The notes under the pieces are model-generated. The model was not told the DNA's origin. It ran no database searches and was given only the letters and a program-made list of their open reading frames with translations. From positions 49,724,925 through 49,788,924 of the forward strand of contig CM046858.1 of NCBI GenBank assembly GCA_025617745.1: 64,000 nt of DNA, written 5' to 3'. Of the stretch, positions 20,281-52,902 are shown piece after piece (within the stretch, counting starts at the first letter, position 1; every line of letters starts with the position of its first letter). The position numbers and the translations under genes were made by a program. This stretch comes from Heliocidaris erythrogramma (taxonomy: Eukaryota > Echinodermata > Echinoidea > Camarodonta > Echinometridae).

Positions 20281-22089
20281 TCAAAGATACATTGTACCCT
20301 ATCATGTTTCTGATAATTTGACACCTTGATCAATGAAATCCGACTATGGACAGCTGAACAGTAACATATTTTCTGATGCATGTCAAATTTGCCTCTGCCC
20401 AAGTTTTGAATGAAATGAACAGTCAACCCACGGTTGGCTGAATGATCTCCATTCCAGATGAATGCACTCACAAATAATGAAAGTGAATGCTGAACACCAT
20501 TCAGCCCAAACTTGCGCAAAGGCGATTCTGACATGCTTTTGAAAAATGGCCAGTGCTCAGTTATCCAAGATTGCATTTTGGTGAGGAGCCTATCAAATTA
20601 AAGAAGACATTATCAACTACCATGCCATTATACTAAATTTCAGCGATTTCACTTTTTTTTTTTTACGACATTGGGGCTTGAATATTGTTTTCCTATTTAT
20701 CGACTCGCACAGTATAACTAGACGTGTTGAATAAAATAATCAAAGAGGGAAATGAATGCTAAGTACAAATGGAATTCACATTTTATTTACAATCTTGCAA
20801 TTGAAGTCAGCAAATTTTATTTCCGCACATAACTGCTCTCAATAGTTTATGTACAATCGGCATACCCATATTACTTACTCTTCTCAGACTATACTTGTAC
20901 AAACTTCCACTGCTTTTATTACAGAACTTCCGATGTTTATAGCAATATTTCTTACAATTCCTCTTCTTCTGTTTTCATCAGAGCAAAAAAACGGACAACA
21001 AAATGGAGGAGTTATATATATGGCATGTATGGAACATACAAGATGCAACATCTATGGACAAAAATTGTACTTTGTATACATGCACAATCTGCAAAATACA
21101 TTATTGTATAATCCAGTGAAAACAAGTTGAATGATATACAGTGGGAACTTGTTATAAAGAGCTCTGATATAGCGAAATTCCTAATATAACAAGGCAAGTT
21201 TGCTGGTCCAGGTCTTTATGTTCTTTTGGTTTTTTTACTCTGATATAACCAGGTAACTTTCATGTTCCCAAAGTCCTTGTTATAGCAAGTTTCCACTGAA
21301 CCGTAGTTTCCTTCCTAAATGATAGTACTACAAGGCTTGAATTTAAAATAATCACTTGTTTGACTTGTCCAAGCACATAAAAAATTATATTGAGTCTTTA
21401 TTGACTGTTTCTTGTATGTTGGGTAAAAGTGGAAATGACACATATCAATGGCACTATATTGCATACACTCTGCATGGACACAAGTACTCAGAATGGTGTT
21501 ATAGCTTGCGCTAAAAGCATGACCTACTGGTACAGCAACTGCAATATTTCATGCCGATCTTGCAATTACAGCATGATCAGGATATTGAGTGAGGTTCTTC
21601 ATAATATGTGGTCTAAAGAATAAAAACCCAAGAAACATGCTGAAATTATCTAAAGTCTTGCAAGAGATTACATAAAAATAAAAAATACTAATTAAAAACA
21701 TTTGTAATGAGGGCCCATATCACCTAAAAAGGAAATTTCCAACATTCATCCAGCTGTATTTATTGAAAGAGTAAGATTTAAATTCACATTTTATTTGAGG
21801 ATAATAATGTATAAAATCAAACAATCCTACAAAGTAGATTTTAAGTGACACCAACAAACGGCTGACCTCAACCTGCAATAATGTGGAGTGCATATAGAAA
21901 GATTTGTTCATATAGGAAAGAAGAAGACAATTTTGTAGGACTTCCCTTTATACAAAATGTAAGAATATGGAGTTTATTCTCATATTACACCTTTTTGTTG
22001 GGGGGGGGGGGCTGACCAGGACCATGCTCTTTATTGACCTGCCTTACAGATATCTCCAGAAAAGGTGGGATATTTTTATTTCATTATCT
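20281..22089. other. Region downstream of CDC5L, including its 3' UTR
   Basis: No second gene is recognised. It must include the CDC5L 3' UTR (reading leftwards from 22090). A candidate AATAAA on the - strand lies at 20777-20772. A dispersed repeat with GTTATAAAGAGCTCTGATAT and related blocks lies at about 21140-21300, and a G-run at 22000-22010. The 3' end cannot be fixed from sequence alone. Confidence 0.45.
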
Positions 22090-43738
<21,649 letters not shown>

Positions 43739-44693
43739 CTTGGCGTCTACAGATCAGTTTTCTTCGTCGCAAATTTATAATCGTCGTCGCTAAATGTCCA
43801 ACACTCCGGTACCTGAAGGTAGCAATATCATCCACAAGTCAATCTAGGCACGTTGCCATTTTGAGGGATCCTACAAGTTACAACTAACATTACAATCATG
43901 ATACCCTGCCTTGTCCTGGGAAAGTGCACCATGGTATGAAGTTGATTTGAGTAAAAGTAGAAAAATGATAGAAACAGACTAGTGAAAGTTTGAGTAAAAT
44001 CCGATAAGAAAAATAAGGAATATTAATGAGTCAGAAAGAAGAGGATCTTGGGTATTTGATTCTAGTTCGTCGTGACTTGGCCGTGAACCACTGAATAGCC
44101 TGGTGGTTAAAGGGAGTGGCAAGTCGTAATCCATGGACCTGACCAGTTGGCCTGACTCGGGGAAATTCGGATACAATCAGGTCCAATCGTGCCCTACCGA
44201 AGGAATGTTATTGCCGAATTCCTCGCGTGATCGTTAACTCGAATCCCTACATACGTAACCAACCAATGAGATTCAAATACTGAAATATATAAAGAACGCG
44301 CGATCTTGTTTACTCAAATTTTGGGTCAATGTGCGAACTTTTATTGCTGCGCGCGATAAATTGAAGTCCCTTTGAACTTTGATCCAGAGAAAGGAGCAGC
44401 CAACTGTAAAACCGCCCATAGATTGCGACTTGTCACTCCCTTTAAGTCGCTGCCCGGCAAGCAGTAGATGACAGGTTCGAATCCCGCTGGTTCCGATTTT
44501 TTCTGACTTGTGTTTTTCATTACAGATCGAGCATACGATCTTTAACACTGGGAGTAATATGCCGAAAGATTTGTTTACAAATTAAAAAATTCCTCCCCAG
44601 TCAAGCTTCTTCGTTTACTAAAAATAAGGAAGTTATGAATTTTTGAAATTGTAATCAATCAAACAACACAAGTTGGCAATTTCGTGACTTATC
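43739..44693. other. CDC5L upstream region
   Basis: This holds the presumed CDC5L promoter and 5' UTR, with no obvious TATA box near the start. Sequence at 44095-44130 (TTAAAGGGAGTGGCAAGTCG) is repeated in inverted orientation at about 44425-44455. Just after this lies GGTTCGAATCC (44474-44484), an exact match to the Pol III B-box consensus, followed by a T-run. No whole tRNA can be folded, so this is probably a decayed SINE or hairpin element. Confidence 0.45.
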
Positions 44694-47430
44694 AAGTTTC
44701 AAGTTTCAAGTTTGTCTCTCACTTCCAACAATAACATTAACACTTTCTTTCAACAATGGTTTAAATAACAACAGTTACACTAGGCTTTACAAAGTATATT
44801 AAACATAAATATATGACTGAGTACATGTACATGTGTAATGATAACAAAGGATAACAGTATTTTGAGAAAGGCAAACGAGGAGAAGAAAACAAAAAAATGG
44901 TAGCAAGGAATACACAATACGAAAAAAAAAGGATAAAAAAGGGTGACTATGTACAATGGGGGCAAGGGAGATTTTTTTACATCACAAGACGAGGATAGGA
45001 ATGAAATGGGGGGGGGGGAAGGGAAAATAAAAAGATATAACAATGGGTTACATCACTGACGACAAAAGACATACACAGACACAAGACAAAAAACGTGAAA
45101 AAAAAAAAAAAAAGCTGGCTTTCAAGAATAAAATACATTAATACATTTTTTGAACGAATTAGGTATATGCATTTGTAATGTATCATACAGGACTTATTAC
45201 TAACATCAACATAATTGAAATACATCACGAATCAACACAATAATTCTTCAAAAGATGTAACTTAAGAATTCGTTTAAAAGCTGATTTACTCAAAGCATGT
45301 TTAATGCTTAGATCAAGCGAGTTCCGAAACTTGGGTCCGGTATATACTAGAGTGTTGAGAGTAAAATTGTTTCCTTGCACGGGGTAAGTACAATCCTGAA
45401 GCCTGTCTCGTGGCATATCTATGAATTTCACTATTTTTCTTAAAACGTTTAGCTATATAGTGCTGCATTAAAATCATACATTAGAGACCCTAACTGCATA
45501 AAATAAATATCTTCCACTTTTAGACTTTTATGTTGATAAAAGAGAGCATTAGTGTGACCACGAAAATGTCATTACAAATTATTCTTAAATCTCTCTTTTG
45601 GATGAAAAATAGTTTTTCATTTTGCGATTTTGAAGCATTACCCCAAGCTAACATACCATAATTATAATGGAAGAATTAAAGTCGAATAGTATACAGGATA
45701 AACAATATTTCTTTTGGAATAACTGTTTTCAGTTTGCATATAACACCAGTATTTCGTGATATGAGCTTACAAAATTAATGTTATCCACATGAATTTTCCA
45801 ATTCAGTTTGTCATCAATATAAAGACCAAGAAATTTTGTAGAATTTATACTTTTATACTTTTATTGAAACTCCCCCAAACAAAACATTTCCAGGTAACAC
45901 TTTAGCAGAATTACTAAAAAGCATATAATTGGTCTTCTGAAAATTTAATGATAGTTTGTTTGCATGAATTCAATTTATAATATTACTTAGTTCAATATTA
46001 ACTGTTTGTACAGTAAAAGGACCCGAGGATTCTTGTGTGATAAAAAATATTTGAGTCATCTGCAAATAAAATAAATGAAAATACATCAGAGCTATATTGA
46101 AAATCATTAATATATATAAAAAATAAAAGTGGACCAAGAAGTGATCCTTGTGGAACTCCACACGTAACATTTTGTAATCCTGACTTTGTATATCATTCAG
46201 CGAGACAAACTGCCTCCTGTATATAGCTAAGCTTGTGAACCAGTCCAAGGCTTTTCCTCTGACTCCGTAATGAGATAACTTCTGTATAATATGATCAACA
46301 GTGTCGAATGCCTTGTAGTAATCCAGAAAAATACCAATTGTATGCATGCGGTTATCCAATGCGGTGGAAATTTTATCAATAAAGTGTAATATGGCATGAG
46401 TTGTTGTGTGCTTTTCACGAAAACCAAATTGGAATTTAGAAAAAATCTGACTCGCATTAAAAAATTTCACCGTCCTGACATATATGTTTTTCAAGAATTT
46501 TGGAAAATGTTGATAAAAGAGAAATTGGACGATAATTAGTCAATAATTGGGGGTCACCCTTCTTAAAAATAGGTATCACCTTTGCTATTTTCATATTCAC
46601 GGGGACAATACCATTAATCATTGATAAATTAAAAATATGTACAAGAGGTTGTACAATCCCTAGTATAACATTCTTTATCAAATCGTTTGAAATACCATCA
46701 TATCCTGGACTTTTCCTTTTTAAAGGAAATTCACGACATTAAAAAGTTCTTCTTCATATGTTGGGAATAAAATAAACTTATTCCCGTAAATAATCAGTAA
46801 ACATTTTCTCGCAGTGAGGCACTGCCCTTGACAGGTTGGGACCAATATTACAAAAAGAATCAATAAATTTATCGATATTGACACTTTTATTTTCAATCAG
46901 TTCACCATTGATTCTAATGTCATGTATATCTGAGTGGGTTTGAAAACATTTGTAATAACTTTCCATGTGTCTCTAACTTTCTAATATTATTCACAGTCGA
47001 ATGAAACTGGTAAGAATAATATTTCTTCTTTGCTGTGCGCAGAATAGAAGTCAAAGTATTTCTATAATCAGCATACATCCTGTACGTAGATTGCGATCCT
47101 GATATTTTATATTCATAATATATATTTTTTTAAGTAATTGACCTTAATAGTGAGTTAGTGATCCATGGCATTTTAGGAATTTTCCTACGATTTTTACCTC
47201 TACTTTGACACAATGGTATACATTCATTGTACAACAACAAAAACTTATCCCAGAAATTATCAAAAGCACTTTCAACATTCTCATCAGATAAAACTTGACT
47301 CCAATCAGTTTCAATTAAGGCTATATACTCTAAGTTTAGCAATATTTTCCAGGCTGCTTTTCCGAACAAGCTTATTACATTCCGGATTAATAAAGTAATG
47401 CTTTATATAAATTATGCTTTAGTAATGGTT
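44694..47430 (-). pseudogene. Decayed jockey/CR1-type LINE, 5'-truncated
   Basis: On the - strand, open segments resemble the reverse transcriptase of jockey/CR1-like LINEs. A linker segment ends KMPWITNSLLRSIT (about 47130). RT blocks follow: IPIFKKGDPQLLTNYRPISL (46681-46457), FGFREKHTTTHAILHFIDKI and KAFDTVDH (46494-45970), then a frame-shifted remnant of the catalytic ADD block (TQIFF). The carboxyl end is ALSKSAFKRILKLHLL (45431-45225). The 3' end is a short (AAGTTTC)n tail at about 44694-44715. Frame changes between segments show it is dead. The endonuclease domain is absent, so the copy is 5'-truncated near 47430. Confidence 0.85.
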
Positions 47431-47880
47431 TATACTTATATCTAGCGCTCCTCTCCCATTTGCTCGATCAGTATAGACAATTTAAGAAATTTTAATTTTC
47501 TTAGTCTTTGATGAAGGAATAGATTTGTTTCATGAGCAGTGATTATTAAGGATTGTATGATTGAACATTTTCTGTAGAGAAAATGGAAATTGATTATTAT
47601 TATTATTTTATTCATTTATTAATTTATTTTATTTTATTATTATTTTTTTAATTTTTATTTATTTATTTATTTATTTATTTTAAGTTCAAGTTCAAGTTCA
47701 AGTTCAAGTTTATTTCCACATCTGATTAAAAACACAAGTACAATTTATATATATACAATAATAAAACATTAAAATGAAACATCTTCAATTGAAATCATAA
47801 TCATATTATTATTATTATTATTATATTATTATTTATTTATTTATTTATATATATTTTTTTTTTTTTTTTGGGGGGGGGAG
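47431..47880. repeat. Dispersed repeat fragment, LINE 3' tail and AT-rich simple repeats
   Basis: The stretch 47437-47590 repeats 32925-33060 in inverted orientation. A run of TTATT/ATTTATTT follows, then (AAGTTC)n at 47683-47712 with TTTATTTCCACATCTG, which looks like the 3' end of another LINE. AT-rich and T-rich runs continue to 47870. Confidence 0.6.
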
Positions 47881-48093
47881 TACTCAGATGTTTTTTCACA
47901 GGGGTGTGAGTACCAGACCTTGAACCCCTAACCCATCCTTAGGGCAAATTTTAAGAAAAAGGGTAACCATATATGTTTAGGGATTTCTCGCAAAACGTAG
48001 ATCCATGTTCAGGGATTTGTCATAAAAACTGGAGCCTTTTATTTCTATAAAATCTTTTCTGTAAAATTTTAGCTGGTTTCTCTGCACAGACGA

Positions 48094-48729
48094 TGAGGCT
48101 AGGCCCCGGCCCCCCACTCGGAGGTCGAAGGGACCGCATGCGTGTTCCCAAAATCTCCGGTAAAGGGGTACTTTTTGGGCGACACAATCCGGCCCGTGAA
48201 TTGTAAAAAAAGGGGGTGTTTTTTATCTTTCACCCGGAGATTTCATTAAAAAAGGGGGTGTTTTTCTTTCTCTCTCTCTCTCTCTCTCTCTTCGACACCT
48301 GAGAAATTAAAAAAGGGGGGTTATGAAATATCTTGAAAAATTGATCAAATCCCAGGATCAAATTCCTGAAATTCCTGCTATAGTTTTGATAGCTCATTCA
48401 GCCAGGATTATTTCATTTTGAAAAGTAGAAACACTGGCCCCCAGTCCCACCCAGTCCTCCCTCGATTGTAATGACAGCTTACTTGGGAGGGGGGTTGGTG
48501 TCTGTCCTGAGATATGGGGTTGGAATGAGAGCTCACCTAAGATAGGGGGTACATTGAGCAGTGTTCTGAATTTAGGGGGGTCTCCAAGGCAGGAAAAGCC
48601 CGCGCAAAGCCCGCGATAGGGGGGTTCAGAAATTTTGGCAGCCCTGAGATAGGGGGTGCTTTCAAAGGGAGGGAACAAGCATACGCGTACCCTAAATAAT
48701 AGTGAGTGGGGGGCCGGGGGTTAGGCTCG
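48094..48729. mobile_element. 636-bp GC-ended TIR element
   Basis: The left end has AGGCCCCGGCCCCCCACTC and the right end GAGTGGGGGGCCGGGGG. About 22 of 26 terminal bases pair. The interior repeats AGGGGG/AAAAGGGGGTG text and a CT microsatellite at about 48270-48290. No ORF is credible. Confidence 0.75.
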
Positions 48730-48928
48730 TGTTGGACACGTACAGTACCGGTATGTCTGGATGCTTGCAGTATAGTTTAGTATCGCAGATTTTGAACAGA
48801 GATTTCACATTTTTCTGTGAGTTTTCTTATATTTCTTTCCCTGTATAGCATATAATATATGGAAGTACCACCCCTCCCCAGTGTATGCAGGACTAACATG
48901 AAAACTACCTTCTCTTTGAAATCTCCCC

Positions 48929-48952
48929 CCCCCCCCCCCCCCCCCCCCCCCG
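48929..48952. repeat. Poly(C) run
   Basis: A run of about 24 C bases. Runs of this type are prone to length errors in assemblies. Confidence 0.9.
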
Positions 48953-49429
48953 TAACTCCACATTCGAGGCAGGGTATCATAACACTTTACATACTATTAT
49001 TAGTTGCAGGATCTCTCAAATTGGCAACGTGCATATATTAAACATCGAGATGGTGTATGTTAGCCGACCGACTTCATCACGTAGACTTATTTACAGCATT
49101 TCAGTGGGATATCCTTCACTCAAATGTAATAAATGTAATACGGACGCAGTGCGTTCATAATTATTATAACGTCTGGTAAATGTAGTCTACGCCCATTGGC
49201 CAAGAGTTTATGGAAAATGCTGGGTTTGTCAATCCGTGAGGTAAATATGAAGCCCATATTTATAGAATTTCATTGTTTCATTTTTCATCTAAAAGGAATA
49301 ATGAACTTTTTTCAGGAAAATTCGGGTATAAAACATGGCTTGTGTTAGGGAGTTTGTTTCTTTCAGTCCCACATTATTATTATCTGTGTGGAACTTTTGG
49401 CAAGCATGTCGGGAAGGGAGGGGAGTAGG

Positions 49430-50626
49430 CCTAGACCGAAATTTTCTGTCTCAAGTACGTTAGCAGCCAATCCGCAGGTCCCCTAAAAGCGCGCTATTTT
49501 ATTTCCAATTCTGCCTGACTATGAATACATAATGAGCAAGAACAGCCAGGAACATCTCATTTGCAAACTATTGAATAGACTACTTATCATTCACCAATTG
49601 TCATGAGTTATACATCAAATAAAAGAAGAGGGATCAGAGATTTGTGACATGCTTTTATTGTGTTCAAAATAAAAGACAAAATTGGTATAAAAATGGTGTT
49701 CCTTTTATGACAAAAAATGGAAATTAAATGAAATATAAATCTGGCCAAATCTACCATAGTTTTATTGTGAGCCAGCGCAAATTTGACATGAGCGTAAAGG
49801 GCATTTTCTGTACTTTCCAAAGATTGAAATAACATTAATGTGCACTTCATGACAGGGTCAGGATCCAGCAATATGTAACCAATGTACACACTTTGTCTTT
49901 AAAAAAGTCAATTCCAGCATTCTGATTGGTTACCACCACGCAAGATGTTTTCTCACAGCCAGGCAACAGCTATGCGCATGTTTGTGCAAGGATGAAGCAA
50001 CAGGTTGCGCAATGTTTCATTCAACGCGCACTTGGTTACGGATGGCTCGCTTGCCAATCACAGGGCTATGATTCTATGGTCTTGACCATGGTCTTGACAA
50101 CGGATGATCTGCGGCTGAATATTGCTGGATCCTGACTCTGTCATAAATTTATGGATGATTTGAATGTAACGATGAAAAAGATGAGATTCCAGCGCTTCCA
50201 TACATATGTGTCTTGATGGCGGCTCATATACTTTTTATATGTCTTTTAACAACTTGAAATCTTGTGAAAAAAAGGCTTTTGTATGACTATTTCATCAGTT
50301 ATTTTAAACATTTTATTTTTTAAATTCTGACTAAAACAAAATATCCCTGTGTTGGTAAACTATTCATTTATTTTTGCAGAAAGTCTAATGAGCACAGCAT
50401 TAATATTTATTGAAGAGCATAACTTTAAAGATGACCATGCGATACAGCCGGCTGGGTGCAGGGAGAAAGTCCATTTCGGGCACTGGAAATAAAATGCGCG
50501 ATTTTTGCTCGTTTGCATACGACCTGCGGTCTGACTGTTAGCCTCTTATTTGGGTAGGGTCGGCTACTACTTGACCCTACCCAAATAAGAGGCTAACGTA
50601 CTGGAGACAGAAAATTTCGGTCTAGG
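49430..50626. mobile_element. 1.2-kb element with 35-bp inverted ends
   Basis: The left end CCTAGACCGAAATTTTCTGT and its continuation to GTACGTTAGC are matched by the inverted right end with one mismatch over 35 bp. Inside the right end lies a second short palindrome (about 50540-50597) with arms GTTAGCCTCTTATTTGGGTA. No transposase is visible. Confidence 0.8.
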
Positions 50627-50704
50627 AGGGGCGAAGCTAGCTGGAGGAGGGTAGGGGCGATGCTGGAGGAGGGTGGGCGCGAACACTCACGGGTACATAA
50701 ATGT

Positions 50705-52085
50705 AAAATAGTTGGTATTTTCTGTCGCATGTACTAAAGGTATGGGGGGGAAAAATAAGATAAATATTTTAAATACTTGCTTTCAAATTCAGCCCTTAAA
50801 AATCTCACTCCTACCTCAAATGGCCGTTAGGAAGAACTTTTGATATTTTCAGCAAAATCCAAAGTCAAAATCTTGTCCAAAACCGGAGAAATCCCCGCCG
50901 ATTTGTTTCGCGATCGCGTGTTGTTTACAAACTGCCGATGTCTTAGACTAAAATCGGCCAATATAATTTTTGTCCACGAAGAAACTCGGGATCGCAAGCG
51001 CACATCGATCTTTACGATCGCGCACCCAGGAAATCGGAACTTTTCCGTGTACGCCATAGGGACCGAATTTTTGAGGACAAAACTCTTTTGGGGAGATGTC
51101 AGCGCCCGCGGCGACCAGGAAATGTACACAAGACTCCGATAGCTCGTTTCGCGAGAATCAACAGTAAATTACGGATTTCATTTTTGGAAATATCTTTTCC
51201 AACATTGGTGAGTTGAATTTATTGTATTTCTTGGATATTTTGGGGTCGGTTTTTGAAAATTAAATGCCGATTTTGAGTGAATATTGGTGACTTTTGTGCA
51301 GTGGTGTTTTAAAAAGATGAGGTGTATGACTGCCTACATTATACACACGAAGTATAGGAATGTAGCTATGAGTGGCCGCGAACACGACATAGCTACATAC
51401 ATGACTATACTTCGTGTGTAGAATCTAGGCAGTCATACACCTCAACGTATTCAAACACCACTGCACAAAGACAAAGTCAAAAGTCACCAACATTCACTCA
51501 AAATCGGCATTTAATTTAGAAAAAAACGACCCCAACATATCCAAGATAAAAAAAGTCAATAAATTCAAGTTTCAACTCACCGATGTTGGAAAAGATAATT
51601 CCAAAAATGACATCCGTAATTTACTGTCGATTCCCACGAAAAGTGCTTTTTTGTGTACATTTCCTAGTCGCCACAGGCGCTGACATCTCCCCCCCAAAAT
51701 TTTGTCGTTAAAAATTTGGTCCCTATCGCGCAGATCTACACGGAAAAGTCCTGATTTTCTGTGCGCACAATTGGAGAGATCGATGTGCGCTTGCGATCCT
51801 GAGTTTCTTTGTGGACAAAAATTTATTGGCCAATTTTAGGCTAAGACATCGGCGGTATGTAAACAACATGCGATCGCAAGACAAATCTGCAGGGATTTCT
51901 TCGGTTTTGGACATGATTTTGACTTTGGATTTTGCTGGAAATATCAAAAAATCTTCCTAACAGCCATTTGAGGTAGGAGTGAGATTTTTAAGGGCTGCAT
52001 GAATTTGAAAGGAAGTATTTGAAATATTTATCTAATTTCCCCCCATACCTTTAGTACATGCGACCGAAAATACCAACTATTTTTG
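50705..52085. mobile_element. Large fold-back, ~650-bp arms
   Basis: The left arm begins TAGTTGGTATTTTCTGTCGC and the right arm ends GACCGAAAATACCAACTA. The arms (about 50710-51345 and 51395-52082) match throughout with scattered differences. The centre is the pair ACACACGAAGTATAG/CTATACTTCGTGTGT. Each arm carries a related open frame starting MIF(S/P)AKSKVKI. These are not similar to a family I know, and they are mirror copies of the same DNA. Confidence 0.85.
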
Positions 52086-52902
52086 CATTCATAATGTCCA
52101 TATATCCACTATTCGTGGTGTAGGCGCGAACACACAAGCAACGCCAGCGGGTCGCTTTTTTTTTTTCCATACAATAGCAAGGCCAAAGTCTATGGAAGTG
52201 AAGTGACAATACGGTTTATTCCGTCAAGACTGGTCGGCATGAATGTTCATGAAAAACAAATTATAGGGATTTAATAAAGTAGCAAACCCACGCATTGAGC
52301 AGCTCTTCTGGATCGTTAATGTGCTGTAATGAAGAGATCCAGAGTTCGTATCTCGGCAGGGGTATATTAGTAAATTTTCTTTTGCTGAATTAAAAATAAG
52401 GTGAAACTTTGAGAAAGTCTTATACTTGTAGTCTCTTTCAAAGTCTTCAAAACAGGGTTTCTGACCTCGCTGTGGCACGGAAAATAAAAATGCCAGGGGG
52501 TCAACGCAGCGCCATCACATGTTATTTTTACACAACCCCTGTATGAAGCAAATCTATTCCTTCAACAACTGAGAACAAAATTTAGGAAATTTTCAATAGG
52601 CCTACAGAGCAAATGGGAGAGGACCTCAAAAGATATGTCACAGAGCTGAGTTGCCAATTTGTGTCTGATTGCTTACAACTTCTAAAATTTCTTATTTCTT
52701 TTTGAATATTGCTCAAACTTTCATTACTGGTAATTTGTTTCTGTCATTTTTCTGTTTTTTTCTTTTTTAATCACCTAAATATCATGGAGTGGATTTGCCC
52801 TTTAAGAAAATAAACGCCCTGTTTAAAGTGTGAGTTTACACGTGAGGTAGCCTTGATCTAAAAGATTTTATCCTTTTACCATGTTCCCTTTGCACTTTGC
52901 AG

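Noticed and set aside
44440..44500. Possible tRNA gene (GGTTCGAATCC B-box match and T-run)
   Set aside because: I could not find a matching A box and acceptor stem at the right distance. It looks like a truncated tRNA-derived repeat.
50840..51142. 100-aa open frames on both strands in the fold-back arm
   Set aside because: Overlapping frames on both strands and mirrored copies in the other arm indicate a repeat. No recognised domain is present.
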